A stretch of DNA of 64,000 bases from Fulvivirga ligni (GCF_021389935.1 NZ_CP089979.1:5747001-5811000), one strand, 5' to 3'; counted from the stretch's first letter, positions 9,773 through 18,314 are shown. Notes: generated from the letters alone by a model not told the origin. Numbers and translations are program-made.

Positions 9773-10255
9773 ATGGAACCAACAATTATTTACCCCAGCA
9801 AGTCTAGAAGTGACATTCAACATATAGAAAGCATCGCTAATTTATTAGATAGCAAATTCACCATTCCCGGCACCAAAATTAGATTTGGACTAGATCCTAT
9901 ACTCAGCCTATTTCCAGTGGCCGGTGATCTTATTACCTTTCTCATCAGTGGTATGCTCGTGTGGCACATGTCTAACCATGGAGCCAGCCAAAAGGTGGTA
10001 GTGAAAATGGTAAGAAACATTGCTCTCGACACCCTGATAGGTGCCATACCTATTGTAGGAACCGTATTTGATGTATTCTACCGATCTAATAATAAGAACG
10101 TTAAGCTCTTAAAGGAATACTATGAAGAAGGGAAGCACCAGGGATCCGGTAAAGGAATAATTACCACATGGTTAATTATCGGGAGCATAGTTTTACTGAT
10201 CGTATTATTCGCCGTAGTGAAATTAATGGTAGAATTCTTCGAATGGTTATTCTAA
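9773..10255 (+). CDS. DUF4112 membrane protein
   Basis: A 160-residue protein with the DUF4112 pattern: IESIANLLDSKFTIPG at the N-terminus, FGLDPILSLFPVAGDL, then DTLIGAIPIVGTVFDVFYR at about 85-103. There are hydrophobic stretches around residues 55-70 and 85-100 and a strong C-terminal transmembrane helix at about 130-152. Function is unknown for the family. It is transcribed divergently from the nucleosidase-like gene and its stop codon overlaps the convergent App1-type gene by 4 bp. Confidence 0.85.
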   Translation: MEPTIIYPSKSRSDIQHIESIANLLDSKFTIPGTKIRFGLDPILSLFPVAGDLITFLISGMLVWHMSNHGASQKVVVKMVRNIALDTLIGAIPIVGTVFDVFYRSNNKNVKLLKEYYEEGKHQGSGKGIITTWLIIGSIVLLIVLFAVVKLMVEFFEWLF

Positions 10256-11295
10256 ACCCAGCTCTTCTCTTTCAGGTGAGCAATAGCTTCTTTAGAATGT
10301 TCCATTACGAGAAAATCTATTGGTAGTTTAGCTCCAATAGCTTCCACTTCCTTTAGTCTTTCATCACCATCTACATGCCTTATGTAGATGGCTTTCACCT
10401 GCTTGGGGTATTTTTCATATATCGAAGCATAAATTTCAGGATCCTTTTGTCCGCTATCTCCTATGAGTATAAATGGTAGCTCAGGATACATAGCAAGAAT
10501 ATCTTCAATATAGCCGATCTTATATTTATCGGTACTGTGCTTGAACCACTTATCGTTATCTAAACCCAGATTTCTCAATAAAAACGGGGCCTTTGGAATA
10601 TTATGATGCTTACAGAATTTAACCAGCAAATCATAAAGGTTATAAGAGCTACCGGAGATGAAAAACAACGGATTCTTATTCTCTTTAACGATTAGATTAT
10701 AAAGCTCTTCTACCCCTTTAAATGGCGTTCTGCTTTCAGAATTATACTTTAAGAGCGTGTATATCTTCTTTAGTGAGTTAGTAGCATGCGACTGAATAAT
10801 AGTATCATCAACATCGGATATAACACCAAAATCAGCTTCCTGATTACAAACCAATATTTCGCCCCTGGCCGATTTCATAAAGTCTAAATCAAACGGCATA
10901 GACTCAATCTCCAGGATCACCTCATTCCAACCGTTTTCCAAATCTCCCTGCTCATGGTGCATGCAAAGTTCGAAGTAACCGTCTTCATCTGCATAGGTAT
11001 GTGCCTGATTGCCAGCCATAGTAGCGCTAATCTGCACATGCGGAATCTCATCACTTTCATAGCGAGATACTATCTTTTTCAGATTCGTCCAAAGGCTATC
11101 ACTTTCCTCATGATCATCATGAATAATAGGCTTCTTCTCCATCACCCGGCCTCGTATCAGACTTTTCTCGCCATTGCTATAACCCAAAAAAGGATATATT
11201 ATGACTTTATCAAACAAGCCAAGCTTCTCTTTAGCACTTAGCTTTGCTTCATCTAACTTATTTTCGAATTGGTTGGCCTTTGCTTTCTTACTCAT
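10252..11295 (-). CDS. App1-type phosphatidate phosphatase domain protein (DUF2183)
   Basis: A 347-residue soluble protein with a HAD-like catalytic core of the App1/DUF2183 family: DVDDT at 161-165 supplies the two catalytic aspartates, LFFISGSSYN the second motif, and FILIGDSGQKDPEIY the acidic third motif. The region before it (about 30-130) resembles the beta-sandwich usually found N-terminal in these proteins. Yeast App1 dephosphorylates phosphatidate; bacterial substrates are not established. It converges on the DUF4112 gene with a 4-bp overlap, and 389 nt of non-coding DNA follow its start. Confidence 0.85.
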   Translation of the reverse strand: MSKKAKANQFENKLDEAKLSAKEKLGLFDKVIIYPFLGYSNGEKSLIRGRVMEKKPIIHDDHEESDSLWTNLKKIVSRYESDEIPHVQISATMAGNQAHTYADEDGYFELCMHHEQGDLENGWNEVILEIESMPFDLDFMKSARGEILVCNQEADFGVISDVDDTIIQSHATNSLKKIYTLLKYNSESRTPFKGVEELYNLIVKENKNPLFFISGSSYNLYDLLVKFCKHHNIPKAPFLLRNLGLDNDKWFKHSTDKYKIGYIEDILAMYPELPFILIGDSGQKDPEIYASIYEKYPKQVKAIYIRHVDGDERLKEVEAIGAKLPIDFLVMEHSKEAIAHLKEKSWV

Positions 11296-11684
11296 ATTCT
11301 TTCAACACACCAAGTACGTGGATGTTTGACTATGTGGAAGCCACTATTCAATTATGAGGTAGTATTTTCCCATTAGGTAACATTAAAATATAAAGATTTC
11401 ACAGAGGAGAGAGATTATGACACATGGTTTGGAAGGATCTGAACTTCTGCTCAGTAGTCTCTCTGTATAGATTACAATAAAAAAAATTAAAATACTTTTT
11501 TCACCCATAAATTAGGGCAGTGTTCAAGTTGAAAAAGTGATTTTTCATTACAATTTCCAAGATCATATTCATGCGTTTGTAAGTAAAAACACCTACAAAA
11601 TTAGGTAAAAACACCTACTATAATACCGGAATCAATTATAGAAAAAAAGCTTTATTTTACGTAAATTCATAGAAAAGGCAGTGT
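11296..11684. other. Intergenic region of 389 nt with operator-like repeats
   Basis: No convincing coding frame. The stretch proximal to the downstream orphan gene holds two copies of GTAAAAACACCTAC and a perfect palindrome TTTACGTAAA (11656-11665), 20 nt before its start codon. The left half (11296-11500) shows nothing I can name. Confidence 0.6.
11583..11618 (+). repeat. Tandem operator-like repeat, two copies of GTAAAAACACCTAC
   Basis: The 14-mer GTAAAAACACCTAC occurs at 11583-11596 and 11605-11618, identical and exactly 22 bp apart, i.e. about two helical turns. The second copy is embedded in the inverted repeat TAGGT-N6-ACCTA (11602-11617). The pair sits about 67 bp before the ATG of the orphan gene, which fits a transcription-factor binding site. 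Confidence 0.6.
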
Positions 11685-11987
11685 ATGGATGGACCTTATA
11701 ATTCAATAAATCTCCCAGAGAACCAATCAGAATCGTCAAGATCTGAGTTGATGCAATCAAATATTGTGAAAGACAAAATCCAATACATATTAGAAAACAC
11801 ACTACAGCGTGAAACTTACAAAAAGCTAGGTTCGGTAGATGAAAAAGTAGCCTTTTTCAAAGAGCACTTTATTTTGAGAGACCATGAGTCAAAGCATCTA
11901 CTAAGTTATTTCGATTGCAAGCACGCAGAGGATTTTGTAGATCAGGTTGAAAAAATGATTCTTGATATAGAAAGTGAAACTGCCTAG
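11685..11987 (+). CDS. Small protein of unknown function
   Basis: A 100-residue acidic soluble protein that I do not recognise. It has no signal peptide or membrane helix. The centre (about 27-95) is rich in predicted helix, with VKDKIQYILENTL, DEKVAFFKEHF and DFVDQVEKMILDIE. It stands alone between convergent and divergent neighbours, with a repeated operator-like site upstream. That regulatory signature and ordinary codon use support a real gene; the start ATG is the first in frame. Confidence 0.65.
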   Translation: MDGPYNSINLPENQSESSRSELMQSNIVKDKIQYILENTLQRETYKKLGSVDEKVAFFKEHFILRDHESKHLLSYFDCKHAEDFVDQVEKMILDIESETA

Positions 11988-12025
11988 TCCTTCTTGCTCC
12001 TATCCTCGATCTGTTTTAAATCAAT

Positions 12026-12051
12026 AAAAAAACCGCATCAAAATAATGCGG
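12026..12051 (-). terminator. Intrinsic terminator of galK
   Basis: CCGCAT (12033-12038) pairs with ATGCGG (12046-12051) over a 7-nt loop; on the minus strand the stem is followed by a run of seven T. It lies just beyond the galK stop. Confidence 0.85.
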
Positions 12052-12079
12052 CTTAGTTTCTCTTTATGAAGTTTACATC

Positions 12080-13246
12080 TTAACTCATAACGTGAGCACC
12101 ATCACTGATATTCACATCATAAAAGTCTATATCAATATCAAACTTAGCTTTATACTGAGCTGATAATTCTTTTTTAAAGGTTTCTCTGTATTCGTTCTTC
12201 ACAATATTGATAGTGCAGCCGCCGAAACCACCACCCATCATTCTTGAGCCTTTTACCTCCTCTTTTTCATTGGCAAAATCAGCCATAAAATCTATCTCCG
12301 GACAAGTGATTTCATACTCAGTTTTCATAGCATGCTGAGCTGAAGCCAAAATATCAGAAACTTCATCCAAATCATGTCTTTTCAAGGCATCACAAAAGTT
12401 TTCTACTCTTTCATTCTCTTCTACCACATACTTGCATCGCAAATAAACCACACTGTCAAACTCTGCTTTATGCTCCTCTAACATTTCCATAGTAACATCT
12501 CGCAAAGAAGTTACTTGTGGGTAATGCTTTTTAAGAATTGCCACACCTTCCTCACACTGTGCTCTGCGCACATTATATTCAGAGCTTGCCAAGTTATGAC
12601 TCACATTGCTATTGCAGAGTAAAAGGCTGTAGGCATTTAATTCCAAAGGAAAGTAATCATACTCTAGAGAACGACAATCCAGCAGTATTACCTGATCCTC
12701 TTTGCCCATGGTGCTAGCAAACTGATCCATAATTCCACACATTACACCTACATAATTATGCTCAGCTTTCTGAGATGCTTTAATCAATTCTTCTTTAGAA
12801 AGGTTTAGATCAAATAATGTATTCAAACCTATAGCCGTACCACACTCTAATGCCGCTGAAGAAGACATACCTGCACCTTGAGGAAGATCACCGCTGAAAA
12901 CCATGTTAAAACCTTCTACTTCGGCTCCCAATCCAATCAACTCTGAGGAAGTGCCTATGATGTAGTTATACCACTGCTGCTCTACCTTGAAAGTGGGCTG
13001 TTTTATATCAAAACTAAAATCCTCCTGCTGATCTACTGATACTAACCTTGAAGTATCGCCTTCGCTTTTACCAAAGGCCATGTAAATTCCTTTATCTACG
13101 GCTGCAGGAAGTACAAATCCCAAGTTATAATCAGTGTGCTCACCTATTAAATTAATACGTCCTGGTGATCTCACAATGAGCTGAGGAGCCTCACCAAACT
13201 CTTTTTCATAAGTAGATTTAATTTTTTCTAGTATTGTTGGATTCAT
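12080..13246 (-). CDS. galK: Galactokinase
   Basis: A 388-residue GHMP kinase that phosphorylates galactose to galactose-1-phosphate, the first step of the Leloir pathway. The galactokinase signature is at residues 29-41 (GRINLIGEHTDYN), the ATP-binding loop is DLPQGAGMSSSAALE, and the C-terminal GHMP motif is MMGGGFGGCTI. I place the start at 13246 (MNPTILEKIK) because it matches the usual galactokinase N-terminus; the frame is open 54 nt further, to an ATG that would add an unlikely hydrophobic leader. galT and galE are not in the window. It is divergent from a Nudix-type regulator and has a recognisable promoter at 13271-13300. Confidence 0.95.
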   Translation of the reverse strand: MNPTILEKIKSTYEKEFGEAPQLIVRSPGRINLIGEHTDYNLGFVLPAAVDKGIYMAFGKSEGDTSRLVSVDQQEDFSFDIKQPTFKVEQQWYNYIIGTSSELIGLGAEVEGFNMVFSGDLPQGAGMSSSAALECGTAIGLNTLFDLNLSKEELIKASQKAEHNYVGVMCGIMDQFASTMGKEDQVILLDCRSLEYDYFPLELNAYSLLLCNSNVSHNLASSEYNVRRAQCEEGVAILKKHYPQVTSLRDVTMEMLEEHKAEFDSVVYLRCKYVVEENERVENFCDALKRHDLDEVSDILASAQHAMKTEYEITCPEIDFMADFANEKEEVKGSRMMGGGFGGCTINIVKNEYRETFKKELSAQYKAKFDIDIDFYDVNISDGAHVMS

Positions 13247-13270
13247 GAGTGTAGTTTTAACAATTATAGC

Positions 13271-13300
13271 CAATATTAGCAATTTAAAGCTGAAACCCAA
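13271..13300 (-). promoter_or_regulatory. galK promoter
   Basis: On the minus strand TTG (13298-13300), a 19-nt spacer and TAATATTG (13271-13278) fit the Bacteroidota promoter with one mismatch. Transcription would begin about 20 nt before the galK ATG at 13246. Confidence 0.6.
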
Positions 13301-13303
13301 TTA

Positions 13304-13350
13304 TTTTAAACGTATTTTTTACGCTTATTTTTTAAAACCGTTTTTCACGC
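13304..13350. promoter_or_regulatory. Paired operator-like repeats between galK and the Nudix regulator
   Basis: Two 21-bp units, 13304-13324 and 13330-13350, match at 16 of 21 positions and are spaced 26 bp apart; both start TTTTAAA and end ACGC. The first contains an imperfect palindrome AAACGTA-N5-TACGCTT. They lie immediately upstream of the galK -33 element and about 25 bp before the regulator's start, the expected place for that regulator to bind. Confidence 0.6.
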
Positions 13351-13374
13351 GTAGTTTAAAGATCAACAAAATTA

Positions 13375-14073
13375 ATGACTATGTATAATGCCGACCAGAT
13401 GTGGGTAGCGATTGACTGCCTGGTATTTGGATATGATGTACAAGAAGAAAAATTAAAAGTCTTACTGTTCAAAAGAAAAATAGAACCCTTCGCGGGTCAG
13501 TGGTCACTTATAGGTGGCCTGGTGCACTATGGTGAAGATATTTACTCATGTGCTGAGCGTGTACTTAAAGAGTTTACCGGCTTGGAAAATGTATTTCTAG
13601 AGCAACTACACACCTACGGAAAGGCCCAAAGAGATCCGGGAGGTAGAGTAATTTCTATACTTTATTGGAGCTTGATTAAACTAGATCAGCTTTTTAAAGA
13701 TATAGCGCAGGCGCACGGTGCAAAATGGTTTGATGTAGATAAACTACCAGAAATGATTTTGGACCACCCCAGAATGGTGGAAAATGGAAAGGACAAACTT
13801 AAATTTCAGGCTAAGAATGCGCCTTTGGGATTTGAATTGCTGCCTGAAAACTTCACCATGCCGCAATTACTACAATTGTATCAAGCCATTTATGGTCAAC
13901 CGTTAGATGATAGGAACTTTAGAAAGAAGATTTTATCTACCAAACTTTTGGTAAAGCAAGATAAGAAGGATAAATCCGGATCAAAGAAAGGGGCCTTTTT
14001 CTACCAATTTGATAAAGAGAAATATCAAGAGCTAAGAGATAAGGGCTATCATATAGAATTTGCCTTGAAGTAA
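13375..14073 (+). CDS. Nudix-domain transcriptional regulator (NrtR/AraR-like)
   Basis: A 232-residue protein with an N-terminal Nudix-fold domain (about 8-135) and a C-terminal winged-helix region (about 155-232, MPQLLQLYQAIYGQPLDDRNFRKKIL). The Nudix box is degenerate: after G-x5-E the catalytic REUxEE segment reads RVLKEF, so hydrolase activity is probably lost. Families with this layout are sugar- or NAD-metabolite-responsive repressors; Bacteroides AraR is one example. Its divergent position next to galK, with repeated sites between them, suggests it controls galactose use. The effector is not known. A second in-frame ATG lies two codons in. Confidence 0.82.
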   Translation: MTMYNADQMWVAIDCLVFGYDVQEEKLKVLLFKRKIEPFAGQWSLIGGLVHYGEDIYSCAERVLKEFTGLENVFLEQLHTYGKAQRDPGGRVISILYWSLIKLDQLFKDIAQAHGAKWFDVDKLPEMILDHPRMVENGKDKLKFQAKNAPLGFELLPENFTMPQLLQLYQAIYGQPLDDRNFRKKILSTKLLVKQDKKDKSGSKKGAFFYQFDKEKYQELRDKGYHIEFALK

Positions 14074-14077
14074 AGCA

Positions 14078-15151
14078 TTATCTGATATCCATTACACACC
14101 TAAACCCAGTATGGTTAAGCCCTGAATCCCGGCTAGATTTCATTCGTCGGGCTACACGGTATCCGCTACAGTAGCTGTCATTGCAAAGAAAAGAGCCTCC
14201 ACGCATGACATATTTAGGCACTAAAGGCTCATCTGGATCAAAGGATTCTCTAGGTCCGGTAGGGTTGGAAGCCAATCCCTCATTTTTCATAGCCTGATAA
14301 GTATTTACATGATATTTATCTGAGCACCATTCCCATACATTTCCCGCCATATCATATAAACCATAACCATTCGCTGGGTAAGACTTTACGGGTGCAGATT
14401 CTTCATACCCATCTTCCTTGCGGTTTTCGTATGGGAAAAACCCTTGCCAGAAATTCGCTTTATCATAAGCCTTCTCTACGGATACATTACCCCAAGGGTA
14501 TTTTACGTCATCTAGTCCACCCATTGAAGCCCACTCCCACTCTGCCTCTGTTGGTAATCTCTTTCCGGCCCATTGGGCATAAGCCTGAGCGTCCTCCCAG
14601 GCAACATGCACTACGGGATAATTCATTTTATCTTCAATATCACTTCCCGGCCCATGCGGATGTTGCCAGTTGGCTCCAATTACCCATTTCCACCAAAGAG
14701 AATAGTTGGTTAAGTCTACTGGCCCATCTGTGGATTGAAATACCAGGGAGCCGGCCTTCAGTAAGGAATCTGCTGGTTTTGGCGTGCCGGGTGCAAGTTG
14801 ACCTTTCAGCTCTTCCCAATCAATGTCTCGCTCTGCAATAGTTTTATATCCGGTGGCGTCAACAAATGCTTTAAATTCAGCATTGGTCACTTCCGTTTCA
14901 TCCATGAAGAAGGCTGAAACCTGAACATCATGTCTTGGAAATTCATCTTTATCTGCCTGATCTGACTTACCACCCATCTCAAAAGTACCGTTGGGAATAA
15001 ATACCATCCCTTCTGGAACCGAGTCTGGCTTTATGACTTTTTTGTTCTGTGCGTGTTGACTTATCGTATTGTGCTTACTTTCTTTCTTTTCATTAGTGCT
15101 ACAAGAAAGAAGTAATACAGATATGCTAATTAGTGCAAGAATCTTACTCAT
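14078..15151 (-). CDS. Formylglycine-generating-enzyme-like lipoprotein (SUMF1 family)
   Basis: A 357-residue protein with a lipoprotein signal (LLLSC, Cys17) and a full FGE-sulfatase domain from about residue 48 (EGMVFIPNGTFEMGG) to the C-terminus (GLYDMAGNVWEWC, GGSFLCNDSYC). Both cysteines that bind copper in true formylglycine-generating enzymes are present with the right spacing, Cys323 and Cys328, and the flanking sequence resembles human FGE. It may therefore be a genuine exported sulfatase activator rather than one of the cysteine-less SUMF1-fold relatives such as GldJ or GldK. No sulfatase gene is in the window. It is 4 nt from the convergent Nudix regulator. Confidence 0.85.
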   Translation of the reverse strand: MSKILALISISVLLLSCSTNEKKESKHNTISQHAQNKKVIKPDSVPEGMVFIPNGTFEMGGKSDQADKDEFPRHDVQVSAFFMDETEVTNAEFKAFVDATGYKTIAERDIDWEELKGQLAPGTPKPADSLLKAGSLVFQSTDGPVDLTNYSLWWKWVIGANWQHPHGPGSDIEDKMNYPVVHVAWEDAQAYAQWAGKRLPTEAEWEWASMGGLDDVKYPWGNVSVEKAYDKANFWQGFFPYENRKEDGYEESAPVKSYPANGYGLYDMAGNVWEWCSDKYHVNTYQAMKNEGLASNPTGPRESFDPDEPLVPKYVMRGGSFLCNDSYCSGYRVARRMKSSRDSGLNHTGFRCVMDIR

Positions 15152-15182
15152 ATTCCAAAACTATCAAACAGCTGGCTTATAC

Positions 15183-16298
15183 TTAAAGATTTACACTGGT
15201 TTTATCAGATAGCTTTTGAAGCGCAATGGCATAGGCTCCTAATGCAATGGCCTTACTGGTACCCAACCTGGATTTACCAATGGGTATTCTTTTATCCGCC
15301 ATGTAAGTGACCTTTCGACCTGAGAATGGCACTTCTACTTCTTTCACATTATCTCGAAGGAATTTTTTAAGAAGGTCTGGCTGTTCCACATCATAAACCT
15401 TAGAGGCCAATCTCGGCATTTGATCGCCACTGACGTTTTCAATAGTTCCATTCATGTGCTGAAGAATTTTATCAGCTATTAATGAATAAGCACCTGAGAT
15501 TCCTCCTCCAATTACAATTACCCCATCAATCAAGGTGATGGCATTAGCCAGTGATTCGGCTATGGCAATGGCCATTTCATCAAATGCAAACAAAGCAGCC
15601 TCCTGATCACCTTCAGTTTTACCTGTGGCAATGTCATAAATATCTTTTGGGGTATGCAGTTCTTCGATTCCCGTTTTCTCGGAATAAACGCGCTGTACCG
15701 CTCTTATACTCACTCCTTCTTCGGCTGTAAGCCTGGTATTCTTAAAGTTACGCATCGCCCAGATTTCTCCAGCGGCAGAGTTATCCCCTTCACAAAGTTG
15801 GTTATTCACCACTATTCCTCCACCAAATCCGGTGCCCAGGGTGATGCCAAGCAAGTTTTGATATTTCTTACTGATACCCTCATTACACAATTGCTCATTG
15901 ATATAAGGGAGAAATCCAGCCATAGCTTCTCCATAAGCAAACAGATCACCATCATTACTAATAAAGGCTGGTATTTTAAAATGATCTTCCAACATAGGAC
16001 CCAGCGCTACTCCACCGCGAAAGGCCGGTAAGTTGGCTAAGTCACCAATTACACCAGATTTATAGTCTGAAGGCCCCGGAAAGGCAAAACTAATGGCTGC
16101 CGGCTCATTTGGAAGCGCCGCCTTCACCTGTTCGAATCCTTTTATTAGGGTTTTGAGACATAGCTCCAGATTTAGAGCATTTGAAGGCAATACGATATCC
16201 TTCACCACTTGTTCTCCATATTGAATAGCAGAAAAAACAAAATTTGTCCCCCCTGCATCCAGAGTCATCACCGTCCTGTCATCATGAGATATGTCCAT
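15183..16298 (-). CDS. ROK-family sugar kinase-like protein
   Basis: A 371-residue protein of the ROK fold: phosphate-binding loop LDAGGTNFVFSA near the N-terminus, ISNDGDLFAYGEA with the candidate catalytic Asp116, GITLGTGFGGGIV and a late VIGGGISGAY. It probably phosphorylates a hexose. Two usual ROK features are missing: ExGH is replaced by EIWA (178-181) and the zinc motif CxCGxxGCxE is absent, so the substrate pocket differs from classic glucokinases. It is divergent from a LacI regulator, the likely controller, and 31 nt downstream on the same strand lies the FGE-like gene. Confidence 0.8.
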   Translation of the reverse strand: MDISHDDRTVMTLDAGGTNFVFSAIQYGEQVVKDIVLPSNALNLELCLKTLIKGFEQVKAALPNEPAAISFAFPGPSDYKSGVIGDLANLPAFRGGVALGPMLEDHFKIPAFISNDGDLFAYGEAMAGFLPYINEQLCNEGISKKYQNLLGITLGTGFGGGIVVNNQLCEGDNSAAGEIWAMRNFKNTRLTAEEGVSIRAVQRVYSEKTGIEELHTPKDIYDIATGKTEGDQEAALFAFDEMAIAIAESLANAITLIDGVIVIGGGISGAYSLIADKILQHMNGTIENVSGDQMPRLASKVYDVEQPDLLKKFLRDNVKEVEVPFSGRKVTYMADKRIPIGKSRLGTSKAIALGAYAIALQKLSDKTSVNL

Positions 16299-16351
16299 CA
16301 GAGTAGTTGCTTTTCAAAGGTTAATGTAAACTAGACCCAAATTTAATCAAA

Positions 16352-16361
16352 AAATCGATTT
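16352..16361. promoter_or_regulatory. Candidate LacI-type operator
   Basis: AAATCGATTT is a perfect 10-bp palindrome with a central CG, the form typical of LacI-family operators. It lies between the divergent ROK and LacI-family genes, 54 bp from the ROK start and 94 bp from the regulator start. Confidence 0.4.
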
Positions 16362-16454
16362 AGCATGAATAATTTTATACAACTTCACTCCACAGAAACC
16401 TCTATGAGGCAAAATGATTTTAATAATGGTATATTTGGGTTATATTGAAGTAAC

Positions 16455-17477
16455 ATGAAGAAAGACAAATTCTCTATTAAGGACATTGCAACCAGCTTAA
16501 ACATTTCAAAAACTACTGTTTCATTTATTTTAAATGGAAAAGCCAAGGAAAAAAGAATAAGCGAGGCTTTGGTAGAAAAAGTGTTAAAATTTGTGGACGA
16601 AGTTGGGTACACGCCTAACCAATTTGCCCAGAGCTTACGTACTGGTAAAACGAAAATACTCGGATTGATGGTAGAAGATATCAGCAACCAGTTTTTTGCC
16701 AGCATAGCCAAGCAAATAGAGGAAAAAGCATATGAGCATGGTTATAAAATCATCTATTGCAGTACCGAAAACAACAGTCAAAAAGCACAGGAATTTCTTC
16801 AGATGTTTCACCGCTTAGGTGTAGATGGCTACATCATTACTCCTACTCTAGCCCTTACTGATGATATTAAAAAATTGGTAGATGGTGGTGAAAACATCAT
16901 TTTGCTAGATAGAAATATTGAAAGTATTGAGGTAGACTATGTGATGGTAAACAATGACCATAGTACCTACGAAGGTACCAAGCACCTGATAACAAATGGG
17001 TACAGAAAAATAGCCTTTGTAACCATACAGTCTAACCAGCCACAAATGCTCAGCCGTAAAGAAGGTTACGAGCGTGCTATGACGGACTATGCCCTAAAAC
17101 CTGTCACCCATGCCATCCCATTCCGACAGGACTATGTAGAGTCAGTAGAGGATTTAAAGAAAATTTTCCAAAAGGAATCAGACATCGATGCTATCCTTTT
17201 CGGCACTAACTACTTGGGAGTGAGCGGACTAGAAGCCATCGCACAGCTTGACCTTAAGATCCCAGAAGATTTGGCCGTGGTCTCTTTTGATGATAATGAC
17301 CTTTTTAGAGTAAGTAAGCCATCCATTACAGCCATAGCTCAACCTATAGATACAATCTCTGAAACTATCATTGGTAAATTATTAGAGAAAATAGACAGCA
17401 AGGATAAGAATAATGGCAGCGAAGGCACCTTCCTTCCTACCAAGCTGATCATCCGGGAATCATCTGCCAAAAAATAA
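16455..17477 (+). CDS. LacI-family transcriptional regulator
   Basis: A 340-residue protein with an N-terminal LacI helix-turn-helix (FSIKDIATSLNISKTTVSFILNG), a hinge region ending around YTPNQFAQSLRTGKT, and a periplasmic-binding-protein-like sugar-sensing domain (about 62-335: GLMVEDISNQFF, GVDGYIITPTL, VSFDDNDLFR). It is a DNA-binding repressor or activator that responds to a sugar. Divergent transcription from the ROK kinase gene points to that gene as target. The effector cannot be read from the sequence. Confidence 0.92.
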   Translation: MKKDKFSIKDIATSLNISKTTVSFILNGKAKEKRISEALVEKVLKFVDEVGYTPNQFAQSLRTGKTKILGLMVEDISNQFFASIAKQIEEKAYEHGYKIIYCSTENNSQKAQEFLQMFHRLGVDGYIITPTLALTDDIKKLVDGGENIILLDRNIESIEVDYVMVNNDHSTYEGTKHLITNGYRKIAFVTIQSNQPQMLSRKEGYERAMTDYALKPVTHAIPFRQDYVESVEDLKKIFQKESDIDAILFGTNYLGVSGLEAIAQLDLKIPEDLAVVSFDDNDLFRVSKPSITAIAQPIDTISETIIGKLLEKIDSKDKNNGSEGTFLPTKLIIRESSAKK

Positions 17478-17553
17478 GACATTTTACAGGTTAGCGTTCC
17501 AACGATCTTTCAAGATAAAGGGTCATATTAAATGAACGCTAAATTAACCTAGA

Positions 17554-18252
17554 ATGCAAACTCATAGTCTCAGATCATATTTAATGATCTGTTCAATATT
17601 ATTTATCTCATTGTCTCTTACGGCTTGTCTTGACACTGATGATCCTACAATTGATTATACTCCCGTAAGTGGCATTGCCATATATCAGGGTGTGCCTGAT
17701 GTATCGATGACCATTAAGCTTGATAGTCAGAAAATTTCTACCTCTGAGTTTAAATTTGGCAGCTATTCTAACTACTACCGCTACGAAGCCGGCACCAGAA
17801 AATTTGAATTTTTGAATTTCAGTAATAATGATTCACTTACCAGCTTAACCTACTTCTTCGATGAAGGTAAATTTTATTCTATTTATCTCACAGGTGAAGA
17901 TGACGACATAAGACCTTTATTGCTTAAAGATGAAGCTATTGAAGACGGACAAGGAAAGGCCATTATCAGATTTGTAAATCTTATCCCTGATGCTGATCGC
18001 TTAAGCCTAAAGATCAAGGCTGATGAGAGTAATTTATACAACAACGTGGTGTTCAGAGGCTACACTTCCTTTGCTCCTGTCGATAGTCAACCAGCGATTT
18101 TTGAAGTATTGAATGAAAATGATGAAGTTGTAGCCACCGCTACCAGCACTCAGCTCTTAGTAGGAAAGTATTACACTATTATTTGCCAGGGCTATGAAAA
18201 TCCTGAAGATGACCAACCTGAAGCAAGCATTAAAATCTTGACTAATAGCTAA
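17554..18252 (+). CDS. DUF4397 lipoprotein
   Basis: A 232-residue lipoprotein: the signal peptide ends at a lipobox (SLTACLDTDD, Cys25). The mature part fits the DUF4397 pattern of two beta-rich repeats, one around GIAIYQGVPDVSMTIKLD and one around AIIRFVNLIPDADRLSLKI, each followed by a phrase about 'size' and 'effect' strands (FYSIYLTG, YYTIICQG). Such proteins are outer-membrane or periplasmic and of unknown role, common in Bacteroidota. It ends with its own terminator at 18281. Confidence 0.8.
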   Translation: MQTHSLRSYLMICSILFISLSLTACLDTDDPTIDYTPVSGIAIYQGVPDVSMTIKLDSQKISTSEFKFGSYSNYYRYEAGTRKFEFLNFSNNDSLTSLTYFFDEGKFYSIYLTGEDDDIRPLLLKDEAIEDGQGKAIIRFVNLIPDADRLSLKIKADESNLYNNVVFRGYTSFAPVDSQPAIFEVLNENDEVVATATSTQLLVGKYYTIICQGYENPEDDQPEASIKILTNS

Positions 18253-18280
18253 GTGTACACAAAGATTATAGCACGATCGA

Positions 18281-18310
18281 GGGGGCAGGCATTATGTTTG
18301 CTCCCTTTTT
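18281..18310 (+). terminator. Intrinsic terminator after the DUF4397 gene
   Basis: GGGGGCA (18281-18287) pairs with TGCTCCC (18299-18305), one G-U pair, followed by five T. It overlaps an upstream in-frame ATG of the next gene and so argues for the later start at 18315. Confidence 0.75.
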
Positions 18311-18314
18311 CATT

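Noticed and set aside
14392-14841. 149-codon open frame on the plus strand opposite the FGE-like gene
   Set aside because: Lies wholly antisense to a clear gene, and the translation has no domain or signal.
15654-16031. 125-codon open frame opposite the ROK gene
   Set aside because: Antisense to a recognised kinase; no family features.
18294-18314. Earlier start of the small lipoprotein at 18294
   Set aside because: It lies inside the preceding terminator hairpin and spoils the signal peptide.
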